IMG/VR virus record: IMGVR_UViG_3300013111_000020
Span: 1 to 27,747 of that record
Strand: one strand, 5' to 3'
From: a virus
Length of the DNA stretch: 27,747 nucleotides
In this document: positions 14,120-20,697 of the stretch, in pieces
How the letters are laid out: each line of letters opens with the position of its first letter
How positions within the stretch are numbered: position 1 is the stretch's first letter
The notes under the pieces: model-generated
Told to the model about the DNA's origin: nothing
The model's database searches: none
Seen by the model: only the letters and a program-made list of their open reading frames with translations
Program-made: the position numbers and the translations under genes

Positions 14120-14309
14120 TTTTATTCTCCTCTTCCGATTCCTCGCTATTAATAAAGAAATCTATTTGTTGTAAAGCTCCTTGGAGAGCATAGAGATTCG
14201 CCTGTAATGAAACTCTCTGCTCATCCAAGTTTTTTATTGCTTCTTCAACCTTTTTAATATCTTCGTGTACTGTTAATTTTCTTTCATTCAAACTTTCAAC
14301 TGTAATCAT
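14112..14309 (-). CDS. Small coiled-coil hypothetical protein
   Basis: The 65 residues form one long predicted coiled coil with hydrophobic heptads (VEEAIKNLDEQRVSLQANLY) and an acidic tail. GAGG lies about 10 bases upstream of the ATG at 14309. No family is recognised. It overlaps the next gene by 8 bases, so both are probably expressed together. Confidence 0.5.
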   Translation of the reverse strand: MITVESLNERKLTVHEDIKKVEEAIKNLDEQRVSLQANLYALQGALQQIDFFINSEESEEENKNE

Positions 14310-14327
14310 AATATAAAATCCTCAATC

Positions 14328-14774
14328 TTAAGCTAATACACAACCCTGATTAGCAATAACACACCAACCATTAGTTGCATCTGCAAAATACAACACACAA
14401 GAATCACCATCATCATTAAAGGTAATTGTAGTATAACCATTTAATGTTGTTGGTGTTAATGTTGCATCACCACCATCACTAATCATTGTGATGATCTTAA
14501 TCTGACCTGCACCACCATTGGGTAATGTCAATGCAATAGCGGCAGATGATGCGATAGTTGTTACTGCTGTTGTGATGTTTACTGCTGTAGCAGATGTAAT
14601 TGCCTGTGCAGTTGAATCAAATGCCAACCAAGTAGGCATATTGTTCATTAAACTCGCAATTGAAAGCTTTTTATTTACTGGTGTTCCTGCAGGATCATCA
14701 ATAACATGAAGCAAATCTTCTGCGGCTACACTTGTTCCCAAGTCTGTTAATGCTGTAATCTTTTTATCAGCCAT
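14328..14774 (-). CDS. Fibre-like virion structural protein
   Basis: The 148-residue protein starts [20 protein letters not shown] and continues [19 protein letters not shown]. This head-binding or trimerisation-type N-terminus is common in phage fibre and decoration proteins (ITxLTDL...ED...VDDP-(A/S)GTP-x-NKK). The C-terminal half is Thr/Ala/Gly-rich with alternating strands, as in virion surface proteins. AGGAG lies 8-10 bases upstream. A late-promoter-like box and a leader hairpin precede the gene. Its exact place on the virion (head fibre, tail fibre or collar) cannot be told. Confidence 0.65.
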   Translation of the reverse strand: MADKKITALTDLGTSVAAEDLLHVIDDPAGTPVNKKLSIASLMNNMPTWLAFDSTAQAITSATAVNITTAVTTIASSAAIALTLPNGGAGQIKIITMISDGGDATLTPTTLNGYTTITFNDDGDSCVLYFADATNGWCVIANQGCVLA

Positions 14775-14815
14775 TTTTCTTTTCTCCTATATAATCCGAG
14801 TCAACGGTAAATTAC

Positions 14816-14833
14816 TCCGTGCATACACACGGA
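14816..14833 (-). other. Leader hairpin upstream of the fibre-like gene
   Basis: TCCGTG and CACGGA form a perfect 6-base stem around a 6-base loop, between the late-promoter-like box and the Shine-Dalgarno of the 14328-14774 gene. No U-tract follows, so it is not a terminator. It may stabilise the 5' end of the mRNA. Confidence 0.3.
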
Positions 14834-14853
14834 TCAAATACATCTCATTATGA

Positions 14854-14861
14854 TATTTATT
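14854..14861 (-). promoter_or_regulatory. Late-promoter-like box AATAAATA (fibre-like gene)
   Basis: AATAAATA on the minus strand differs from T4 TATAAATA at the first base. It overlaps the TAA stop of the 14860-15444 gene and lies in one of the larger gaps in the window (85 bases). Transcription would start near 14848, leaving a leader of about 70 bases. Confidence 0.4.
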
Positions 14862-15444
14862 ACGCCACTACAGTAATTGTTCCTGCAGCCGTACCTTGTG
14901 CAGATGTAATAGCTACTTCAGCATTACCACCTAAAGAAGTATCTACTAGTCCTCCACCACTTAAAGCGACATTCTGTGCACCAATAGATAGTACATCATC
15001 TGCATTGGTAGCAGCATTCGCTGCGGCAATAGCTAATGTGAACACCAAAGCGTTTGTGGTAGATCCACTAGCATAAGACAATGTGTGTGGACCACGTCCT
15101 GTTCCAGCACCTTCATTACCATTAGTAATTGAAATAGTTGGTGTGCCTGTAACTGTAACTGCTTCATTATATCCAACAGTAACAGATAGTGTACCACCAG
15201 CAGACTTATCAAAGGTAGTAATATTCCAATCTACATATGTAATTGTAGCCTGACCAAGTGATGTACTTAAACCACCAATAGCCACCAACACTTCTGGATC
15301 ACAATCTGTCCTATCATTACCAGTCTCAGCTGATCCTGCCTTTCTTACCCAACCTGCGGTTGTGGCAATTACGTTTTTCTTTTCTGCTGTAGTCAAATGT
15401 TTAGGTTTTGACTCATCAGCATCTGTTGCTCCCCATAAAGACAT
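14860..15444 (-). CDS. Ig-like virion surface/decoration protein
   Basis: The 194-residue protein starts MSLWGATDADESKPKHLTTAEKKN, split here only for description: the MSLWG-x-TDA-(D/E)xSKPK opening is typical of structural proteins in marine T4-like phages. The body carries an SWM/Ig-like repeat: LSVTVGYNEAVTVTGTPTIS, a GxGRGPHTLSYASGSTTN segment and LVFTLAIAAAN. Such domains decorate capsids or fibres and may bind the host surface. GAGAGG lies 8 bases upstream of the ATG. A late-promoter-like box (15510-15517) precedes the 68-base gap. Confidence 0.75.
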   Translation of the reverse strand: MSLWGATDADESKPKHLTTAEKKNVIATTAGWVRKAGSAETGNDRTDCDPEVLVAIGGLSTSLGQATITYVDWNITTFDKSAGGTLSVTVGYNEAVTVTGTPTISITNGNEGAGTGRGPHTLSYASGSTTNALVFTLAIAAANAATNADDVLSIGAQNVALSGGGLVDTSLGGNAEVAITSAQGTAAGTITVVA

Positions 15445-15509
15445 ATTTTTTTCCTCTCGTTTCGGTTTACTTCACCTACTCTGCATAATATATTTGTTAT
15501 TTGTATTAC

Positions 15510-15517
15510 TATTTATC
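15510..15517 (-). promoter_or_regulatory. Late-promoter-like box GATAAATA (Ig-like gene)
   Basis: GATAAATA on the minus strand overlaps the TAA stop of the cytidylyltransferase-fold gene, as the box at 14854 overlaps the previous stop. A start near 15504 would give a leader of about 60 bases for the Ig-like structural gene. Confidence 0.4.
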
Positions 15518-16760
15518 GTTTTAGGAACTGTTGCAGCCCTCTATCTGATACGTGCTTAAAACTACTTGCAGCCTTATGAAGGGCAACTCCAGCTGCATCA
15601 CCACGTTTTCTGAACTGCTGATACATTCTTGCGGCTGCTTGATATTCTCTTTGATAAATTGCCTTTTTAGCAGAATCCAATTCTTTAGAGAAAAAGAAGT
15701 CAAAAAATCCTTCTGCGGTATGTTCTTCTTCATGGCACTTACCTACTGGATCTTTGTTCTGATCTTTTTTATCTTTTTCTTGTGCTTGCTTAAAGGTCAA
15801 TTTCTTTTCATTTAGCCATTCTTCAAAACTCTCAATTCTGGAAGCTTTATCTTTAGGAAGAATCTGATCTGATGGTTTAGTTCCTCTATCTTTCTTTTTC
15901 TTTAAAGGATTAAACACAACCTTAGGTTTTAAATTTAAATTTGGTGCAACGCCTGGACCGTCTTGTGTAAGACCACCTTCATCAATCTCTACTTCTTCTC
16001 TAATAACATGACCAACAGGTTTCTGTGTACGATACCCTCTAAAATCTTTACCAAGTTTTTTACCAGCCTTCTTTAATTTTTTTATTTCTTTATCTTGGTC
16101 ACGACTATTCCCTTTGAATACTATTTTCCAACCCTTTGGGTCCTTCATGGCAACAGCAAAACCAGTACCTGCCATACGGGATTCTTCCATGTATTCTTTT
16201 AGTCCTTTGACACCCATTTGTTTTTGTAAAAGTTTGAATAGTTGTTTACCTTGTTTGTAACTTCTTGGTAAACCTTTCTGAAATGACTTATAATCATTGT
16301 CTTGTACTGCCTTTCTCATCTTTGATGCTGACATACCAGACACACCTTCTGCATCTGGGTCTCTTTCACCAGCACTAACTACACGAATACTTTTAAACTT
16401 ATAAAATCCGTGGGCTGCTTTCTTACCATTATATTTTTGTAGTAAAGTATCAAACTCTCTGACACGATCTGATCCTACTACCATTAGAACGTCTGTGTGT
16501 TTCTCTTTATAAAGTTGAACCATTACATCTATGGCTGTGGTTACTTTATCTCGTTTAATCTTTCGTGCATGAAGGGGAAACATACCTTTCATCACAGAAA
16601 CTTTATTTCTATGGGATAAAGGATTTCGTTTAGAATCTTGTGTCTGACTTGCATAGACACGATAGTTTCTATTGGCTCCCCGAGTTTTATCTATCAACTT
16701 CTCATGGCCAATAGTAGGTGGGTTGAACCTCCCAAACGTAAATGCAACAGATTTAGTCAT
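15513..16760 (-). CDS. Cytidylyltransferase/NMNAT-fold protein with internal prohead-type sites
   Basis: Of 415 residues, the first 150 form a nucleotidyltransferase fold: GRFNPPTIGH (10-19) is the HxGH-type nucleotide-binding motif, VVGSDRV lies at 94-100 and SASKMR (144-149) matches the ISSTxxR region. Family members transfer a nucleotide to nicotinamide mononucleotide, phosphopantetheine or phospho-alcohols; the substrate is not evident. The C-terminal 260 residues are different: a basic region, REEVEIDE-GG (254-263) with the same motif as the 868-residue protein, and an internal IESFEEWLNE (309-318) resembling a capsid-targeting leader. I infer a precursor that may be cut by the prohead protease. 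The start overlaps the membrane-coil gene (16753-16998) by 8 bases. Confidence 0.75.
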   Translation of the reverse strand: MTKSVAFTFGRFNPPTIGHEKLIDKTRGANRNYRVYASQTQDSKRNPLSHRNKVSVMKGMFPLHARKIKRDKVTTAIDVMVQLYKEKHTDVLMVVGSDRVREFDTLLQKYNGKKAAHGFYKFKSIRVVSAGERDPDAEGVSGMSASKMRKAVQDNDYKSFQKGLPRSYKQGKQLFKLLQKQMGVKGLKEYMEESRMAGTGFAVAMKDPKGWKIVFKGNSRDQDKEIKKLKKAGKKLGKDFRGYRTQKPVGHVIREEVEIDEGGLTQDGPGVAPNLNLKPKVVFNPLKKKKDRGTKPSDQILPKDKASRIESFEEWLNEKKLTFKQAQEKDKKDQNKDPVGKCHEEEHTAEGFFDFFFSKELDSAKKAIYQREYQAAARMYQQFRKRGDAAGVALHKAASSFKHVSDRGLQQFLKR

Positions 16761-16998
16761 TCTTATTTAACTTTTCTAAAATCTTTTTAGTATCTTCTTT
16801 GATTTCACCAATATCTTTGACGATCTCTGCCTGTTGAACCTGAATGATAGCAATTTCTTTTTCATTCTTTATCACTTTATGAATAGCGGTAGTGTTGTCT
16901 TTAACCTGTGTATCTGTTCCAGAAGCCCACCATATTGCTGCAACTGCTTGTGTTACTATAAAAATCCCGACTACGGGAACTGTCCAATCGTTGGCCAT
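16753..16998 (-). CDS. Small membrane protein with coiled-coil tail
   Basis: The 81 residues have an N-terminal helix (VPVVGIFIVTQAVAAIWWA) and a coil of about 50 residues (VKDNTTAIHKVIKNEKEI and later IGEIKEDTKKILEKL). This resembles phage XhlA/holin-accessory architecture and the two proteins at 4939-5250 and 5614-5904. No functional assignment is secure. It lies between two genes with capsid-targeting-like peptides, far from the lysis-like cassette. Confidence 0.6.
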   Translation of the reverse strand: MANDWTVPVVGIFIVTQAVAAIWWASGTDTQVKDNTTAIHKVIKNEKEIAIIQVQQAEIVKDIGEIKEDTKKILEKLNKND

Positions 16999-17006
16999 TG
17001 TTATTA

Positions 17007-18230
17007 TTATCCTTTTATCCAGTTCTTATCTACGGTGAAATTAGCTTTACTGAACTCTAGTCTGTCAACCAGTTTTAATGCTCTACCAATACGATCAATG
17101 GCAACAAATCCTTCAGGCGCTGTTACTTTGTAACCATTTGGAGTACGAATAAATGTTCCTATATTCTCTGCTCTTTCTAATTTTCTTATAATCATAGTCT
17201 TAGCAGTTTGCAAAGAAATGTAAGTTGCCACGACAAAATATAATTCTTTTTTATATTTATTATATTCTAATATTCCATCCTTCTTAATTCCTTCCCATCT
17301 GCGTTTTGCAACGTCAGTTTTTACAGATTTTATCTTTTTATCCATTCTTTTAACATAAAATTTTTCAAAAAATGCAACAACATTCTTTGTATTCTGTATT
17401 TTTTCTCCACCTCTTATATAAGAATTAAGAAAAATCTTTAAAATATTAGCAGGAGAATCAGGGTGTCTAGCTCTTGTCATATAATTTAGATATGGTCCGG
17501 CCTTCTTTAAAGATCCGTTTGCCATATTAAGAACACCTTGAAACTGTTTAGATTCTGCTCTGGTAAATTTTACATTACCAGATGTATCTTTAAAAGTAGC
17601 GTCTATTGACCATACACTTCTAGTTTTAGATAGTTTATTAGAGTTTGCACCAAAGTTTGCCTTCAGTGTATCCATAGACTTACCAGAATATGTGGTGTGC
17701 CATACTACACCTATCTTCGATCTTGATACACGACCAGCCATAACGGTGTTATAAGGTACTGCATATGTAATAGTATTGGGTGTAAATATTATAGACCTAT
17801 CACCACCCACCGTATCAGTAGATAGATCGTCAGAAGTGTAGAGTAGATCACCCTGCCAGATGCCAGGGATATTTAATTTTGAAAATTCTTTTAAAGCAAC
17901 CTTGAGCTTATCAGCAAGGCCGCCACTATGATTCTTGTCTATATCCGAATTGGTATAGTTTATCTTTGGTGTTTTATTAAAGATTGACTTCGTGCCCACA
18001 AAGAACTTTCCATTCTCTGGGTTTGTACCAGCAAAAATGGCCGGGGCGCCATCCCACTTGACAGTTATATTAACTCGTCGGCGACTACTACCTGTCATCA
18101 TATCCTTTAATGAATAAAGAAACGTGATGGCATTTTTACCACCTCGAACACCATTATTGATAATGTCATCCTCGAGATGCTCAAGGTGAGTGTTCTTATC
18201 TTCGGTTAAGAATTGATATAAATCTTTCAT
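17007..18230 (-). CDS. DUF6267-like protein with ligase-type KxDG motif and capsid-targeting-like leader
   Basis: About 407 residues starting MKDLYQFLTE-DKN, a ten-residue leader like T4 MKTYQEFIAE with a possible gp21 cut after L-T-E. VKWDGAPAIFAG (57-68) matches motif I of ATP-dependent ligases and related nucleotidyltransferases (KxDG, Lys58), and IWQGDLLYT (124-132) sits where a motif III strand would fall. The arrangement, with GKFFVGTKS (74-82) between, suggests a ligase or RNA-ligase-like fold. I recall similar marine phage proteins under DUF6267, with no known activity. I chose the ATG at 18230 (ATGA overlap with the upstream stop) because it starts the leader exactly; an ATG at 18239 is also possible. 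Confidence 0.65.
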   Translation of the reverse strand: MKDLYQFLTEDKNTHLEHLEDDIINNGVRGGKNAITFLYSLKDMMTGSSRRRVNITVKWDGAPAIFAGTNPENGKFFVGTKSIFNKTPKINYTNSDIDKNHSGGLADKLKVALKEFSKLNIPGIWQGDLLYTSDDLSTDTVGGDRSIIFTPNTITYAVPYNTVMAGRVSRSKIGVVWHTTYSGKSMDTLKANFGANSNKLSKTRSVWSIDATFKDTSGNVKFTRAESKQFQGVLNMANGSLKKAGPYLNYMTRARHPDSPANILKIFLNSYIRGGEKIQNTKNVVAFFEKFYVKRMDKKIKSVKTDVAKRRWEGIKKDGILEYNKYKKELYFVVATYISLQTAKTMIIRKLERAENIGTFIRTPNGYKVTAPEGFVAIDRIGRALKLVDRLEFSKANFTVDKNWIKG

Positions 18231-19240
18231 AGTTTGCATTTTTCGTTTAATAAATCTTCAAAATCCTTATGTAAAAAAGCTTGAAACTGAGGTTGTGCTG
18301 TAAAATCTCCTTTAAATCTAATCTCCAATAATAAAAAAGCAAATTTTGGACGAGCACCCTTAACCCGCAATTCATAAAAAACTTTTGCAGCATCATCATT
18401 ATCTGTTTTTCTTGGATTCCCAACCTTCACCATTGTGTATTTTGTATTTGGACCAGAAACAGCTTTTATACCACACATTACAGTCGTTATATCTTTATAA
18501 TTTCCTAACCCAACAACTACTTGACCTGAAGGTTTAACACTACCTGCAGCTGTAATTAAAGAAAATCCAAACCAATAATCATATTTTAATTTTGGATCTG
18601 CTGTTAAAATTTTCATTAGTTGTGGTTTTAAAACTAAATTTAATAGACCAGTAGCAAACTTTTCAGCATTATCATTTAATATCGTTTCTAATTCATCAAA
18701 GTATCCTTTAGCCACTTCTGAATTTACAAACTTTCTCATTTTCCAATTAGTTCTTGAAAGACTTATTCCTTTGTCATTTATAGCAGCCAAAGAATATGGT
18801 TGGTCTGCTTTCTCTTTATGTGTACTTATTACAGGACCTTTTGTAAGGTCTAACGCACCTTCACCTTTTATATTAATAAGTTTTCTATTTTCGTATTTGG
18901 TAGCTTTGCCTTTAGAATTTATAGTTTTTGGTTCTTTTAAATTATATTTCCATAATTGTTCTGCCTTTAATGAATTTAAATTTGAACCAGCTAAAGGCTT
19001 ACTACTTCTAGTAGCTTTTTTCAAAACTTTAACAAAAAAATTCATTCTATTCCTTTGAACTTCCTCCCAAAGAGATTCATATTGACTACCTTCCAATATA
19101 GAATTAAATACTTTATTAATTAATGTTGGATTATCAGCCCATTCAGTAGGTCTTTTCTTTAAAGATACTCCATAATAATAACCAGTTGTTCCTTGTCTAC
19201 CTGTATAGACTATAAAATCGGATGAATTATAATCTTTCAT
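18227..19240 (-). CDS. Putative PD-(D/E)xK-like nuclease, 3' part of an amber-split gene
   Basis: The ATG at 19240 gives 337 residues. Near its start, SSDFIVYTG...YYYGVSLKKR (Asp8, Ser26-Leu27-Lys28) looks like a PD-(D/E)xK variant of the D...SLKK type seen in phage nuclease-like proteins, followed by DNPTLINKVF. The frame is open upstream of 19240 for 38 more codons, reading DWLSRKHNDGSDPKPKIGY and onward, until a TAG at 19355-19357. That TAG is also the stop of the 86-residue frame above, in the same frame. The upstream codons look like real protein, so the natural gene is probably one unit, 18227-19615. No good Shine-Dalgarno supports an independent start at 19240. Nuclease assignment is tentative. 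Confidence 0.55.
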   Translation of the reverse strand: MKDYNSSDFIVYTGRQGTTGYYYGVSLKKRPTEWADNPTLINKVFNSILEGSQYESLWEEVQRNRMNFFVKVLKKATRSSKPLAGSNLNSLKAEQLWKYNLKEPKTINSKGKATKYENRKLINIKGEGALDLTKGPVISTHKEKADQPYSLAAINDKGISLSRTNWKMRKFVNSEVAKGYFDELETILNDNAEKFATGLLNLVLKPQLMKILTADPKLKYDYWFGFSLITAAGSVKPSGQVVVGLGNYKDITTVMCGIKAVSGPNTKYTMVKVGNPRKTDNDDAAKVFYELRVKGARPKFAFLLLEIRFKGDFTAQPQFQAFLHKDFEDLLNEKCKL

Positions 19241-19354
19241 ACCAGCAGCTTCAACTCTAAATTTCTCTACATCATCTGGCCATTTATCTCCTGTGAGATA
19301 TCCTATTTTTGGTTTTGGATCTGAACCATCATTATGTTTTCTACTAAGCCAATC

Positions 19355-19357
19355 CTA
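19355..19357 (-). other. In-frame amber codon splitting a 463-codon gene
   Basis: TAG separates two parts of one continuous frame that has no other stop from 19615 to 18227. Possible causes are an inactivating mutation, a programmed readthrough, suppression, or a sequence or assembly error. Real TAG terminators at 8241-8243 and 24541-24543 argue against genome-wide reassignment. Confidence 0.8.
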
Positions 19358-19615
19358 AACAGCTAAAGCTCCTGATATACCAACTGCCATTTCTGATAAT
19401 GCTTTAGTATTTTTCTTTGAATCCATAAGCTCTATTGCTTCTACTTTTACAGCTGGAGTTCCAAATTCTATTTTACCTGATTGGGCTACCTCTTTACACT
19501 TCATTAAAAAATCATCAAGAACTGTAATATCACCTATAGCTCCAGACCTAACTCTATTTAATTCTCCTCTAGAAAAAAAACAAGCACTTAAAGTAGTTAG
19601 CTCAGAAAGTTCCAT
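19355..19615 (-). CDS. N-terminal part of amber-split nuclease-like gene
   Basis: The 86 residues begin MELSELTTLSACFFSRGELN and end GISGALAV just before TAG. The region is helical (ITVLDDFLMKCKEVAQSG; NTKALSEMAVGISGAL) and has no leader or enzyme motif. The start lies one base after the stop of the nuclease-like gene upstream. It probably forms the N-terminal domain of the protein continued after the amber codon; alone it may be a truncated product. Confidence 0.6.
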   Translation of the reverse strand: MELSELTTLSACFFSRGELNRVRSGAIGDITVLDDFLMKCKEVAQSGKIEFGTPAVKVEAIELMDSKKNTKALSEMAVGISGALAV

Positions 19616-19616
19616 C

Positions 19617-20684
19617 TTACCACCTCGGATTGTTATTGAAATACACTTGAGGTTCTAATCCTAAAAATTGTAGAAGTCTCTGCCAATTATTTCCTATCCA
19701 TCTCTTGGCTTGTTCCCACACCCGCTTCATATAATTTTTAAACTTACTCCATATCTTTCTAATCTTATCAAATAGTGCTTCAGATAATATTTCACCTTCC
19801 AAACTCTCTAATTGTTCAGTCATATTTTTGATACCTAAACCAACTGCACTATAGATACTATAAAACCCTGTCTTTTTTGTTGCACCAGTTCTTGGATCTC
19901 TTAATCTCTGTGATGTAGACTTAAATCTTGCCTCTGGTACTACTTGACTTGCAATCTTTTTGACATAACCTTTGTCTCTAAAGGCATCGTGTATGTCGGC
20001 AGGGTCACCAGACCAAGGTGTGACTAAAAAATACTGAGCGGCAGCAGGACTTTTACCACCAAACTTCTGCACGCCTGTCATCGCTTCGTAAGTAAATGCA
20101 TATGCAAACTTTGGATTTCTCGCAAAGGTTGTTCTTAAATCTTTCTTAAACCTTTGGTGTATTTCATTAGTTTTATTAATCAGTTCTGACTTCTTATTCT
20201 TTACAAGTTCTGCAGCATTACCCTCTACATCAGGCATTGTAGTAGACATCATTTCTTTAAAATAACCTTCTAAAGTTTTGATTGCACCATCAATAGGAAT
20301 ATTACCAGTACGACACGCTGCATAAAATGTAGCGGTGGCTTCTGATTTACCACCACTCATCAACTGAGCACCTTTGCCAGTCTTTAATGATATTCTTTTG
20401 TTACCGATAATAAAATCGGTCTTGGGAGTCTTGGTGGCACCTGGAGCTTTACCACCTGGGAAGTATGATGCCCAGTCAGATGTAACATCATATGCATTTT
20501 TGGGCATCTGACCTTTGCCGGTCAGTCTTAAATCTTTTACAATTTTTTCACCGGCATCTGGTGAGATTTTCTTATCTCTTGGTTTATATGCTGGGCCGCC
20601 GGCAGCTGCAACAATGAGTTTTTCCATCTCAAAGGCGGCAGATGTTTGTGCTTCTTGTAAAATAAATTCTTCAAAGGATTTCAT
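19617..20684 (-). CDS. Putative PD-(D/E)xK-like nuclease with capsid-targeting-like leader
   Basis: The 355-residue protein starts MKSFEEFILQE-AQ, eleven residues resembling the T4 leader MKTYQEFIAE, with a possible gp21 cut after L-Q-E. TDFIIGNKRISLKTGKGAQL (Asp90 and Ser99-Leu100-Lys101) fits the D...(x)SLK pattern of phage PD-(D/E)xK-like proteins, and SGGKSEA follows. The middle is basic and helical. Residues about 305-345 are strongly amphipathic and rich in Trp, Lys and Arg (IRKIWSKFKNYMKRVWEQ), suggesting DNA or membrane contact; an LSE just before this helix could be a second processing site. If packaged, it could act on host DNA after injection. The start lies 5 bases after an AATAAATA box. 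Confidence 0.65.
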   Translation of the reverse strand: MKSFEEFILQEAQTSAAFEMEKLIVAAAGGPAYKPRDKKISPDAGEKIVKDLRLTGKGQMPKNAYDVTSDWASYFPGGKAPGATKTPKTDFIIGNKRISLKTGKGAQLMSGGKSEATATFYAACRTGNIPIDGAIKTLEGYFKEMMSTTMPDVEGNAAELVKNKKSELINKTNEIHQRFKKDLRTTFARNPKFAYAFTYEAMTGVQKFGGKSPAAAQYFLVTPWSGDPADIHDAFRDKGYVKKIASQVVPEARFKSTSQRLRDPRTGATKKTGFYSIYSAVGLGIKNMTEQLESLEGEILSEALFDKIRKIWSKFKNYMKRVWEQAKRWIGNNWQRLLQFLGLEPQVYFNNNPRW

Positions 20685-20689
20685 CCTAA

Positions 20690-20697
20690 TATTTATT
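20690..20697 (-). promoter_or_regulatory. Late-promoter-like box AATAAATA (nuclease-like gene)
   Basis: AATAAATA overlaps the TAA stop of the gp41-like gene. By T4 spacing, +1 would fall on 20684, the A of the ATG, so the transcript would be leaderless; TAGG next to the ATG might instead be a weak ribosome site on a longer mRNA. Low confidence, as the sequence is AT-rich. Confidence 0.3.

Noticed and set aside
14775-14859. Rho-independent terminator in the gap before the fibre-like gene
   Set aside because: The hairpin at 14816-14833 has no following U-tract on the minus strand and sits in a leader, not after a gene end.
17254-17261. AATAAATA box inside the ligase-like gene (and another near 12524)
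   Set aside because: Both lie within coding sequence with no gene start a suitable distance downstream; such octamers arise by chance in AT-rich DNA.
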